From: Caldifarciminota bacterium UBA1063
Lineage (GTDB): Bacteria > Hydrothermota > Hydrothermia > UBA1063
Direction of reading: 5' to 3'
Length of the DNA stretch: 64,000 nucleotides
Assembly (NCBI GenBank): GCA_002316275.1
Contig: DCDE01000004.1
Span: forward strand, 124,001-188,000
The notes beneath the pieces were generated by a model. It was not told the DNA's origin and did not search any database. It was given only the letters and a program-made list of their open reading frames with translations. Position numbers and translations under genes: made by a program. Position 1 is the first letter of the stretch; each line of letters begins with the position of its first letter. Shown here one piece after another: positions 16,557 to 25,064 of this stretch.

Positions 16557-17319
16557 GGTATTAGGCCTCCCGTATGAAGGCGTGGAGAATTTTCAACCTG
16601 GCGCGCAGCTGGCCCCTGCCTCTATTAGGTGGGCATATGATTCCATCGAATTGCACAGTGTATATCAGGCGGCTGCTGTTCCGGACTTTGACGACCTTGG
16701 GGATTTCTATTTCTACTCTAAAGAAAAACCCGAAAAATTTATAGACGATGCAGGGAACCTTTTAAAAAAGCAGAATATAAAACCTCCATTTATTGCCCTT
16801 GGAGGGGATCATCTTATTACATACCCAATAATAAAGTACCTCTCTGCGTCAGGTGAAAAATTCAAAGTGATCCACCTGGATGCGCACCTTGATAGAAGGG
16901 ATGCCTTCGTGGGCAACAGATATTCCCATGCCAGTGTAGTGAAGAGAATTGAAGAACTCATCGGTGAAGAGAATGTTATAACTCTCGGCTACCGCTCCGT
17001 TTACCCTGAAGAGAGACCCAGAAGGGCAGAGGCTTTTAAAGTAATCGAACCATTAATGAGGATAGTTGCAGAGGAAACCATACCCCTTTACCTCACCTTA
17101 GATTTCGATGTATTAAACCCCTCCATTTTCCCTGCAGTCTCTAATCCAGAACCAGGTGGAATTGATTTTTTGGAACTAATGGACGCTTTCAAGCTATTGA
17201 AGGGTAAAGTCATTGCCATGGATCTTGTAGAGCTCAATCCACTCCTCGACGCAACACACCAATCTTCAGTTCTCGCTGCTGAAGTTTTCAGGGAGTCCCT
17301 TATACTCTTATCAAGATAA
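16543..17319 (+). CDS. speB: Arginase/agmatinase-family ureohydrolase (agmatinase or aminopropylagmatinase)
   Basis: It would remove urea from agmatine or N1-aminopropylagmatine. The binuclear manganese ligands are complete: H90 in GGDH, D113, H115 and D117 in DAHLDRRD, and D187/D189 in TLDFDVLNP. The usual SxDxDxxDP motif reads TLDFDVLNP, with Ser to Thr and Asp to Asn. The 258-residue length is slightly short for the family. Together with pdaD, speE and speD it completes a spermidine pathway; which of the two orders is used is unresolved. Confidence 0.88.
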   Translation: MATIKVLGLPYEGVENFQPGAQLAPASIRWAYDSIELHSVYQAAAVPDFDDLGDFYFYSKEKPEKFIDDAGNLLKKQNIKPPFIALGGDHLITYPIIKYLSASGEKFKVIHLDAHLDRRDAFVGNRYSHASVVKRIEELIGEENVITLGYRSVYPEERPRRAEAFKVIEPLMRIVAEETIPLYLTLDFDVLNPSIFPAVSNPEPGGIDFLELMDAFKLLKGKVIAMDLVELNPLLDATHQSSVLAAEVFRESLILLSR

Positions 17320-17772
17320 ATGAATTTTCTGTGTGATTCAATGATGGGAAAGCTTTCGAAACTTCTTCGAATGTGTGGTTTCGACGCAGATTACTATAAG
17401 CCGGGATTAAACCTTGAGAACATAAAAAACTTCGAAGGGGAAGACCGAGTAATACTCACTCGCAATCAAAAATTCAAAAAGTATGTAGGACCCCTAAAAA
17501 TATACTTTTCTGAGCATGACGATCCCCTTATGCAGTTGAGACAGGTCTTAAAGGAATTCCAGCTCGCTGACAAAGTCAGATTTCTTTCCCGCTGCATGGA
17601 GTGCAATGAAGAGATAGTACCCGTTGATAAAGAGTCTGTGAGGGGGAAAGTCCCCTTTTATGTATTTGATAACTATGAAACATTCCTCCAGTGCCCAAAG
17701 TGCCGTAGGGTATACTGGGAAGGAACCCATGTCGAAAAAATGAGAGATAAACTACGAAGGGTACTGGAATGA
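17320..17772 (+). CDS. Mut7-C (DUF82) PIN-like protein with zinc ribbon
   Basis: The 150-residue protein begins with the Mut7-C motif FLCDSMMGKLSKLLRMCGFD and continues with VILTRNQKF, the PIN-like ribonuclease fold. Two CxxC pairs (CMEC near residue 91 and CPKC near 127), followed by RVYWEGTH, form the typical C-terminal zinc ribbon. Such proteins are inferred RNases; activity is unproven. The ATG overlaps nothing but follows the previous TAA directly, and its end overlaps nnr by 4 bp (ATGA). Confidence 0.9.
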   Translation: MNFLCDSMMGKLSKLLRMCGFDADYYKPGLNLENIKNFEGEDRVILTRNQKFKKYVGPLKIYFSEHDDPLMQLRQVLKEFQLADKVRFLSRCMECNEEIVPVDKESVRGKVPFYVFDNYETFLQCPKCRRVYWEGTHVEKMRDKLRRVLE

Positions 17773-19268
17773 GTTTTAAGGTATTAACTCCCGAACAGAT
17801 GAAGCAGGCCGACTTGAAGGCACAAGAAGAACTCCATATTTCACCTCTAATCCTAATGGAAAATGCAGGAAAATCAGTGGCCAACGAGATCATCAAAAGA
17901 TTTGGGAGCAGACTGAATCGTATGAGCGTAGGTATTTTCTGTGGAAAGGGCAACAACGGTGGTGATGGCCTCGTGGCAGCCAGGTATCTAAAGAGGAAAG
18001 CTAAAAGTGTCACGGTATTTATTTTCACAAAAGAGGAAGAGTTTTCTCGCGATGCTGCTATACAGCTCAAGGCAGCTAAGAGGGAAAACATTGAGATCAG
18101 AAGTGCACAGGATTTCCTGAAAAAAGATGAGAGCTTTGGCATTTATATTGACGCCATCTTTGGCACAGGGTTTAAGGGCAAAATGGAAAGCCCGTACTTA
18201 GAAATTGTAGAAGGATTGAACAATAAAAACGGCTTTAAAGTTGCCTGCGATATACCAAGTGGCGTAAACGGCGAGACAGGAACCGTAGAAAACGTCGCTT
18301 TCAGAGCGCACCTTACCTCTTGTTTTGCCTTTCCTAAGACGGGCATCTTGCTTTTTCCTGGAAGATACTTTGCAGGTGAAGTTAAGGTTTTTGACATAGG
18401 AATTCCTGAAAATATTGTGGAATCCGACAAGATAATGATGGAGGGTGATGACTTAACTAAGTATCTGCCTAACTATATCGGAAACGAACATAAAGGGATT
18501 TGTGGGAAGGTTTTGATAGTTGCTGGTTCAAAGGCTTATACGGGAGCTGCCTTTTTCACAGCTGCATCCGCAGTTGAGTCAGGAGCGGGCCTCACCTACC
18601 TCGCAGCTCCAAAAGAAATAGCATTTGTAATGCAGTCAAAACTGAATGAAGTAATAATACTCCCCTATAAGAACATTGAAGATTTGAGAGCTATTCTCCA
18701 CGGTGATTTTGACGTCATTGGATGCGGACCGGGATTAGGTAGGGATGAAAACACAATAAAGACCGTTAAAGAAATTCTCAATTTACCTCACCCTAAGGTT
18801 ATCGATGCCGATGGTCTTTGGGCACTGTCTAATATAGAAAGCCCAAGCCTCACGGGGTGCATTCTGACACCCCATCCAGGTGAAGCTACCTTTTTGATCC
18901 CGAATAAATCCGCGAAGGAGATAGATGCGGACAGAATATCTGTTTCAAAAGAGATTCCCAAAAAATACAATTGTATCACTGTTTTAAAAGGGGCTCCCAC
19001 CGTCACCTCCGATGGCAATGTAGTTTACTTCAACCCCACTGGCAACCCTGGGATGGCAGTTGGCGGAATGGGAGACGTTTTAACAGGGATACTTTCTGGA
19101 CTTCTACCCCGCATAAAAGACCCATTAGGATGTGCACTTTTAGCAACATATGTCCATGGCCTTTCTGCTGATCTTTTACTCGAATCTGAGACTTTCGAAA
19201 CAATCACACCTACAAAGGTTTTGTGTAACCTCAATCAAGCCTTCGGTAGTTTGCGCAAATGCGGATAA
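17769..19268 (+). CDS. nnr: Bifunctional NAD(P)H-hydrate epimerase / ADP-dependent dehydratase
   Basis: It repairs hydrated NADH and NADPH. Residues 1-215 form the YjeF_N epimerase with GKGNNGGDGLVAARYL around residue 58. The remainder is the YjeF_C ADP-dependent dehydratase with AGSKAYTGAAFF, LTPHPGEA and NPGMAVGGMGDVLTG. At 499 residues both domains are complete. Both flanking genes overlap it. Confidence 0.96.
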   Translation: MSFKVLTPEQMKQADLKAQEELHISPLILMENAGKSVANEIIKRFGSRLNRMSVGIFCGKGNNGGDGLVAARYLKRKAKSVTVFIFTKEEEFSRDAAIQLKAAKRENIEIRSAQDFLKKDESFGIYIDAIFGTGFKGKMESPYLEIVEGLNNKNGFKVACDIPSGVNGETGTVENVAFRAHLTSCFAFPKTGILLFPGRYFAGEVKVFDIGIPENIVESDKIMMEGDDLTKYLPNYIGNEHKGICGKVLIVAGSKAYTGAAFFTAASAVESGAGLTYLAAPKEIAFVMQSKLNEVIILPYKNIEDLRAILHGDFDVIGCGPGLGRDENTIKTVKEILNLPHPKVIDADGLWALSNIESPSLTGCILTPHPGEATFLIPNKSAKEIDADRISVSKEIPKKYNCITVLKGAPTVTSDGNVVYFNPTGNPGMAVGGMGDVLTGILSGLLPRIKDPLGCALLATYVHGLSADLLLESETFETITPTKVLCNLNQAFGSLRKCG

Positions 19269-20632
19269 TCATCGCTTTCATATTTTCTCTATGTTCAGGT
19301 CTTCCAGATCTCTTAAATGTACGTAACCTTTCACTTACAGGTCCATTCCTCGTCATTACATCCACACAAGGCATCGGGTTATACAATTTAGAAGAGAAGA
19401 AATTAAAAGACTTTTTCCTTGCAGAGAATCCAAATTACGGCATATTATCGCATGACTATCTGAGGATTTATTTTATTGAAGACAAAAACACTCTGAGTTA
19501 CTACGACATCTCTGGGAAGCAAAAAATCCGCCTCATAACCTTCGACTTTACACCGGATCTTTTAGGAGTTAGCCAGAGGAGCATTATAGTACAACACGGT
19601 GAGAGGGAAACCCTCCTGGACCTTGCTGGATTTGAGCTTAAGCTCTCTGAAAGGGAGAGCTCATACATTTTTCCAGCGAATATACCTCAGCAAACCTACC
19701 TTCCTCCGATTCTAAACCCTCGAGGAGAAAGGTTAAAATTTACTGCTATTCTATACGACGACTTAAGAGGGCAATATATTATAGGTACAAGAAACTTTGG
19801 CGTTTACATATTCGACAATATTAGGAAGATCTACACCGACTCCATCCAACGGGGTATTGGCTTCGATTATCCAATCATCGATGCTATGGTCTTTGGAGAC
19901 ACTATGTATATCCTTTCTCCAAACTACCTGTGCACGCTCACCGATGATTTTAAGTCAAGGCTCATTTCCATACCCCTTCCTTCTTCAGGTGAAGAATTAA
20001 GAGGTATATTCATGATGGACGGAATGCCATGTATTTATACCAATCAGGGTAGGTTCTTTACTCTAAGATCAGGAGTCTTAGAGTTTTATACAAATATAGA
20101 TATGCCCCTAAGAGGAGCCTTCTTACAGGGTGAACATTTGATCGCCACTACATCTCATGAAATACTTGAAATGTCAGTTAATGGGGATACAATTCTTAAT
20201 ATCAACGCTTACGGCGTAAAAAAAATGAGGCCCTATGCAAAGGGATTTGCCTTTCTAAAGGACGGAAAACTGTATCTCTTTCAGAACGGCAGTCTTCAAC
20301 TTATTTCAGATACAACTACCTTGCATGAAAGGGTAGAAGACTTTGAAGTCTTGAGGGATACCATCTGGGCTCTCACCTTCTCCCATATATTCAAAATCAC
20401 CTCAGAAACCACCGAGGTCATTGAACTCCCCTTCCAGGCGCCCCAGGGTATCTTTATCTCAAGAGAAACCATAGCTATTTTAAAATTCCCCTTTCTTGCC
20501 ATATTCGATGGCAAGGATTACTATTATCATGAAACACCAGCATTAACGGAAAACCCGATAAGAGTTTTTAGGTTCCAAAACTATATGACCTTTGTGACAC
20601 CACATAACTTGTATTTCTGCAATCAATACTGA
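19259..20632 (+). CDS. Secreted beta-propeller-like protein of unknown function
   Basis: I do not recognise a family. The 457-residue protein starts with a short hydrophobic signal-like segment (residues 3-14) and then shows repeated beta-rich units of about 45 residues with patterns such as GVYIFDN, TMYILSPNYLCTL and KLYLFQNGSLQLI, as in propeller proteins with periplasmic or surface sensor roles. No C-terminal sorting domain is visible. It overlaps nnr by 10 bp and is the last gene of the polyamine operon, followed by a convergent gene. Confidence 0.65.
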   Translation: MRIIIAFIFSLCSGLPDLLNVRNLSLTGPFLVITSTQGIGLYNLEEKKLKDFFLAENPNYGILSHDYLRIYFIEDKNTLSYYDISGKQKIRLITFDFTPDLLGVSQRSIIVQHGERETLLDLAGFELKLSERESSYIFPANIPQQTYLPPILNPRGERLKFTAILYDDLRGQYIIGTRNFGVYIFDNIRKIYTDSIQRGIGFDYPIIDAMVFGDTMYILSPNYLCTLTDDFKSRLISIPLPSSGEELRGIFMMDGMPCIYTNQGRFFTLRSGVLEFYTNIDMPLRGAFLQGEHLIATTSHEILEMSVNGDTILNINAYGVKKMRPYAKGFAFLKDGKLYLFQNGSLQLISDTTTLHERVEDFEVLRDTIWALTFSHIFKITSETTEVIELPFQAPQGIFISRETIAILKFPFLAIFDGKDYYYHETPALTENPIRVFRFQNYMTFVTPHNLYFCNQY

Positions 20633-20708
20633 CGTCGGATCCCACAACTGTATTTCCCAAAATCCTAATTTTTGTGAAGTAATTCTAAACCCGTAAAAAA
20701 TAGACCCC

Positions 20709-20741
20709 AAAAAAAATTGGGGGACCCCGCAGGGGTCCCCC
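20709..20741 (-). terminator. Intrinsic terminator of the CTD-cargo gene
   Basis: A perfect 10-bp stem (GGGGGACCCC at 20719-20728, loop GCA, complement at 20732-20741) is followed on the minus strand by AA and eight U residues. It lies 25 bp past the stop of the minus-strand gene and would end its transcript. On the plus strand there is no U-tract, so it is not an obvious terminator for the polyamine operon. Confidence 0.92.
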
Positions 20742-20765
20742 GAAAACTCCAGTTCCGTAAGAGCT

Positions 20766-22343
20766 TTACTTCACGAGAATCTTTCTCGACGTAGAGTTAC
20801 CATCCACAGTCAGGGTAACAAAGTAGATACCTTTTCCGAAGTTTGCATCATAAGCCATTCTGTGAGTTCCAGCATTCAACGTTCCCGTGTAGAGATTCGC
20901 AACCTTCTGGCCGGAGACATTGAAAACTGAAATATCTACATTGGCAGTCTTAGGAAGGGCAAATTCCAGATTCACACCAGAGGTGACAATCGTAGGCATT
21001 ACGTTAAGTGCAAGAGAAGCTGGCCTCGTCTCATTGACCGAAACTGCCTGACTATTTGCATAGTAAACAGTTTGATAGTTATTATCTCCACTGGAGCAAA
21101 CGAAGTAAAAGTTGAAATTTCCGCCATCATTATAAACCGTTGAAGAGAAGTCGCCCCTACCCTCATCAAACTCATCCTGAATAGAAAACACAGGTGCATA
21201 TGGTGACCAACTGGTGCCATCGTAGACCATAAAATAAGGATCTGTAGTCGTCCAGTCACTGCTATAATTCATAAACATAGTAACGAGATAGTTGCCATCC
21301 TGCGTAACTGCGACCGACGGCGTCCTCGCCTGAGGAACATCAACATTGTATGTTCCTGTTGTATCTAACACGATGTTACCTACAACAAACTGCTCCTCAA
21401 TAGAGTCATCCGAAGGATCAAAAATGTAATCGTACAGAGCGCCATTTTCATATCCTGCTGGGCTCATTACTGTTAAAACATGGACCTTCCCCTGATATAC
21501 AGCACCAACATAAGAATACCACCAGGAGGCAAATCCATAATTAACGTAAGCTGAAGATTCCAGCTTGAAGGGACCTGTCCAACTCGCTCCCCAATCAGTG
21601 GACTTCCAAAAGATAACTGTATCAACGATGTCATAATCGAAGGAGTAGAAAACCAACGTATTGGGCTCTACAAGGACAAGGTTCGGATTATCAATTGTTT
21701 GTCCTTCATCAATTACAACCTCAGTACTCCATGTCGCTCCTCCATCAAAGGAAGTCTTGCAGGCACCGATGCTCAGGTCATACTTCATATACCCTACTAC
21801 AACCGTATCGCCCTTCGCGACAATGGACGGAATCCATTCACCGAATGTACCTATACCATCTGTTACTGTATATGTTGTTAAAAGACCGGGAGCACCCATG
21901 GCATATCCTTCATCCTTAGTGGCATATACTTTGCAATTGTTTCCAGTCCTAATGGTGAAAACGAACCAAGGCGTGTTTGTGGTCCTATCAAAATGTGCAT
22001 CAGGATAGTTAGTACGATGGAATGTAGGATCAATATTATACTTTTCCCAAGTTGCACCGTTATCAAAGGAATACCAAACCGAGGCGCCTTCAAAGTATAC
22101 AGTAGCATCTCCGCTATAATCAGAACCAACAAATACTAAGGTATCTGGGCCAAGGAAAAGCAAATTATCGTGAGCCTGACCTGACATAATCACCGATCTC
22201 CATCCATTTCCTGCAGGTGCATTGCAGATCGTGACACACTGGGTAGGATCTGCCGGATCAATCTTGCCCACCTCTACATCTTCATGGGGCCTTGGCAGGA
22301 CCGGAATCCCTGCCAGAAGCAATGACAGCACTAAATTTAACAT
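20766..22343 (-). CDS. Secreted sialidase-fold-like protein with T9SS-type C-terminal domain
   Basis: The 525-residue protein has an N-terminal signal-like segment (residues 1-16), then a region of beta-propeller units with Asp-box-like patterns (SFDNGATWEKYN, SFDGGATWSTE, STDWGASWTG), as in sialidase/BNR proteins. Catalytic residues cannot be assigned. The last 80 residues match a type A sorting domain: VDISVFNVSGQKVANL, then GTHRMAYDANFGKGIYFVTL and a basic end SRKILVK. It is therefore probable cargo of a T9SS-like exporter. It has its own consensus promoter (22370-22398), GGAGGTG and a strong terminator. Confidence 0.8.
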   Translation of the reverse strand: MLNLVLSLLLAGIPVLPRPHEDVEVGKIDPADPTQCVTICNAPAGNGWRSVIMSGQAHDNLLFLGPDTLVFVGSDYSGDATVYFEGASVWYSFDNGATWEKYNIDPTFHRTNYPDAHFDRTTNTPWFVFTIRTGNNCKVYATKDEGYAMGAPGLLTTYTVTDGIGTFGEWIPSIVAKGDTVVVGYMKYDLSIGACKTSFDGGATWSTEVVIDEGQTIDNPNLVLVEPNTLVFYSFDYDIVDTVIFWKSTDWGASWTGPFKLESSAYVNYGFASWWYSYVGAVYQGKVHVLTVMSPAGYENGALYDYIFDPSDDSIEEQFVVGNIVLDTTGTYNVDVPQARTPSVAVTQDGNYLVTMFMNYSSDWTTTDPYFMVYDGTSWSPYAPVFSIQDEFDEGRGDFSSTVYNDGGNFNFYFVCSSGDNNYQTVYYANSQAVSVNETRPASLALNVMPTIVTSGVNLEFALPKTANVDISVFNVSGQKVANLYTGTLNAGTHRMAYDANFGKGIYFVTLTVDGNSTSRKILVK

Positions 22344-22369
22344 TTAACACCTCCTTTTTAGGCTTAAAA

Positions 22370-22398
22370 ATTATAGTGGCTTAGAAAAGTTTTGTCAA
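22370..22398 (-). promoter_or_regulatory. Consensus promoter of the CTD-cargo gene
   Basis: On the minus strand TTGACA (22393-22398) and TATAAT (22370-22375) are separated by exactly 17 bp. The start codon lies about 27 bp past the -10, behind AAAAGGAGG. Confidence 0.9.
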
Positions 22399-22470
22399 GC
22401 CTTGGTAAGTATGGAAGGTGAAAATAGCCAAGATGTGGATTACTTCTCTAAACTTAAAGAACTTAAGAGC

Positions 22471-24000
22471 TTAGTAAACCAGGTATTTTCTGCCACTCTT
22501 AAAGAGAATCCCCTTTGTATTATTCCCCGCATTCCTACCCAGTATATCTATAGCACAGCCGAGGGAATCCAGAACGCTGTTATAATAAGGCGTATCTTCC
22601 TCTTTCACGAGGATAGATTCGGGGACAACCTGCGAGAAACAAAATAGGCCATCAAAGGGAGAAACTACCTTAAGCCGCAGCGTGTAAACCCCTGGAGTGA
22701 TTCTAAGGGGAAAAGAACAAGCACATGTGGATATACTCTGCTTTAAAACCCCATCTCTATAAACCTCAAGGACGAAATACCACTTTGTCGTTTTCACAAG
22801 GCTCGGGAATGAGATCACAGGGTACCCGCCGACGTTTTTCACAACGTAAGAAGTTGAGTTAGATCCCTCAAAGTATTCTAACCGTAAAGTATTGAGTACA
22901 ATGTCCATGAAATTGGTCTCCCTCTCAAAGGAAAGTTCCCGATACTTTCGAAAATACTCTTTAACCTGATTTAAAGAGAGAGGGAAATAAACTGATACGC
23001 CTCCAGCATCCTGAAAAACCCCATTCCCCTTAGAATTCAAAATAAAGGGAAATAAATGAGGACCTTTCCACTTTCCAATAAAATCGCAAAAGTCTATAAA
23101 AGGTGCAAGGGTATCCTGAACTTCATTGGAGTATAGGTTGTATGTGATGCTGCTTTCTCTGTATTTTCTGAGAGAATGTGGCGCAAGATTGTAGCTTTCT
23201 AGGACAAGTCCTGGAAGGACGGTTTTAATGTACTGTAGTTTATAGAGGTCGTAAAGGGATAATAATACACTACAACCAAGAGAATCATATTCTTCCACAT
23301 AATCATTCACAATGGCGTTCAAAGCCAGAATTGTGTTATCAATATTGGAAACGAAACTGTCAATAAACCTCATGTAATTGAGGCCCGTAGCTGGCACCAG
23401 CGCCGGCGATGCTACAACATACCTCGCCTTTCCTCGGAGTTCCCACAGAACTTCGATGCCACCCATCAAGCAGGCATCCATTACAATAAAATTAAAAATG
23501 GTGTCTGGAATTGCCCACTTGAGTTCGCCATTAAAGACATCTATACTATTCCCCGACACGGCATCAAATGCAATGGACTTATAAAAAGGATCACTGGATT
23601 TCATCCAGGAAGTCCCATGCCCCCAGAGCACAAGACCATAAGATTCGGAAGGATAATTTTCCCTTAAGAACCTTACAAAAAAATTAAGAGTTTGAGGGTC
23701 ACCACTATCCAGGTCCCCAAAGTCGCGAATCTGAATCAAGAAAGTATCCCTCTTTATATAGACAAAAGAACCAGGCTGTACAGAGCCAGCTCCGCGATCC
23801 GCAAAAATTACTACATTTAGCTCTTCAGAGTAACGTGCCTTTCTGATCTCCTCCAGATCCACGTCAACCTGGGAAGCCAAATCGTTATCCCCAGCAAAAT
23901 AGAAACCGAGTGTATACGCATAAGGCTCAGCAGAAGAAAGGGTTATAAAAAAGAAAAGGGGCAGGATACGAAATCCTGCCCCTTTAAGAATACTATTCAA
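22471..24000 (-). CDS. Clostripain-family (C11) cysteine protease, secreted
   Basis: The catalytic dyad is clear: H128 in LVLWGHGTSW and C177 in IVMDACLMGGIE, the clan CD (caspase-like) arrangement of the C11 family. The conserved FYFAGDNDLA and VVIFADRG segments precede it. Residues 1-24 look like a signal peptide (KGAGFRILPLFFFITLSSA). The 509-residue chain has about 200 extra residues after the protease domain, beta-rich, ending without a CTD. The only in-frame start that keeps this signal is a TTG at 24000, with no Shine-Dalgarno; 15 bp inside it lies a perfect terminator hairpin. The gene follows the PorV-like gene by 7 bp. Confidence 0.85.
   Translation of the reverse strand: MNSILKGAGFRILPLFFFITLSSAEPYAYTLGFYFAGDNDLASQVDVDLEEIRKARYSEELNVVIFADRGAGSVQPGSFVYIKRDTFLIQIRDFGDLDSGDPQTLNFFVRFLRENYPSESYGLVLWGHGTSWMKSSDPFYKSIAFDAVSGNSIDVFNGELKWAIPDTIFNFIVMDACLMGGIEVLWELRGKARYVVASPALVPATGLNYMRFIDSFVSNIDNTILALNAIVNDYVEEYDSLGCSVLLSLYDLYKLQYIKTVLPGLVLESYNLAPHSLRKYRESSITYNLYSNEVQDTLAPFIDFCDFIGKWKGPHLFPFILNSKGNGVFQDAGGVSVYFPLSLNQVKEYFRKYRELSFERETNFMDIVLNTLRLEYFEGSNSTSYVVKNVGGYPVISFPSLVKTTKWYFVLEVYRDGVLKQSISTCACSFPLRITPGVYTLRLKVVSPFDGLFCFSQVVPESILVKEEDTPYYNSVLDSLGCAIDILGRNAGNNTKGILFKSGRKYLVY
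23946..23985 (-). terminator. Intrinsic terminator after porV, inside the C11 protease signal-peptide coding region
   Basis: The arms AAAGGGGCAGGAT (23955-23967) and its perfect complement (23973-23985) form a 13-bp stem with a 5-nt loop. On the minus strand it is followed by UUUUCUUUUUUAU. It lies 20 bp after the porV stop, but also codes for KGAGFRILPL of the protease signal peptide. Confidence 0.85.
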
Positions 24001-24007
24001 TGCTAGT

Positions 24008-25054
24008 TTAAAAAGCGTAGGAAAGGGTCACATAGTGATTTAGCCCGAGAAGTCCATTGTCCATTGCAGCATAATCAACAGTAATACGAGTTGGCCCGAT
24101 ACCAAGTTTCAGTCCTATGCCGCCGGATAAACCATAGGTATACTTCCCTTCTTCCCATTCATCATAAGCCCTGTCTGGATTCAGCCTGTAGCCACCTCTC
24201 AGATATAACATCTTATCAAAACAATATTCTACACCAGCCATAACATTCTCACTGCCATCAGTGGGATGAGCAACATCTAAAGCCACGGTCAATCTGTGTT
24301 GAGCGAAATCCACCAGGTCAGAAGCCACTCCAATTTTAAACACGAGGGGCAATTTATAGGGGGAAGACTTGAAGGTTGTAGGAAGAGTAGATCCACTATA
24401 ATTATAAATATCTTCCCATTCATCAGGAATTGAACCTATATCAAGATCTGGCCCTTTAAAGGACATATCGGCACCGAAATTTTGCATAGCCATAGCAATT
24501 CTGAGGTTCTTAAATCCTGTATTATAGTGGGTACCAAGATCTATAGCAAAACCAGTTGCCGATTCCCTTGCGATAGATTCCATAATCACCTTAAGGGTTA
24601 CACCAAAGCCCAGCTTATCAGTCAGAGCCCTAGCATAAGAAAAGCCTGCAAAAGTACTTGATGCACTTAATGTATTTCCCGTCCCATCAGGTTCATCAAG
24701 TGTCGTCTCTTCAAAGGAGCCGTAACTCATAAACCCCACCTGAACACCTAAAGCACCGTAAGGTACAGGCATAGCATAAGCGAGGTAACTGTATGTAAAA
24801 TCTCCAATCCAATCGGTATAGTTAGCAAGTACCGCCCTCTCTTTTAGATCTTTTAAACCAGAAGGATTCACAGACAAGCCATTTATATCGTCTGAAATAG
24901 CAATAAAGGCTCCACCGAGACTCTGAAGTCTGGCACTGGTATTGACTCTAAGAAAAGATGCACCGGTAAAGCCCACTTTTGTAAAGCTGGGCTTTTCTAA
25001 AATTGCAGCCGATGCCAGACCTGTTAATAAAAGAGTATATATTAATTTCTTCAT
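24008..25054 (-). CDS. PorV/PorQ-family outer-membrane protein
   Basis: The 348-residue protein has a signal peptide (MKKLIYTLLLTGLASA) and the family N-terminal motif LRVNTSARLQSLGGAFIAISDDINGLSVNPSGL, typical of PorV/PorQ and UPF0164 beta-barrels. The rest is alternating amphipathic beta strands ending in YVTLSYAF with a terminal Phe. In Bacteroidetes PorV escorts T9SS cargo in the outer membrane; the same role is an inference here. It follows the large secreted protein by 10 bp and has AGGAGGAG ahead of its ATG. Confidence 0.85.
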   Translation of the reverse strand: MKKLIYTLLLTGLASAAILEKPSFTKVGFTGASFLRVNTSARLQSLGGAFIAISDDINGLSVNPSGLKDLKERAVLANYTDWIGDFTYSYLAYAMPVPYGALGVQVGFMSYGSFEETTLDEPDGTGNTLSASSTFAGFSYARALTDKLGFGVTLKVIMESIARESATGFAIDLGTHYNTGFKNLRIAMAMQNFGADMSFKGPDLDIGSIPDEWEDIYNYSGSTLPTTFKSSPYKLPLVFKIGVASDLVDFAQHRLTVALDVAHPTDGSENVMAGVEYCFDKMLYLRGGYRLNPDRAYDEWEEGKYTYGLSGGIGLKLGIGPTRITVDYAAMDNGLLGLNHYVTLSYAF

Positions 25055-25064
25055 GTTCTCCTCC

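Noticed and set aside
20719..20741. Terminator for the plus-strand polyamine operon
   Set aside because: The hairpin has no U-tract on the plus strand; only the minus-strand reading makes an intrinsic terminator.
22402..22647. 81-codon plus-strand frame at the end of the clostripain gene
   Set aside because: Most of it is antisense to the C11 protease; it lacks a ribosome site.
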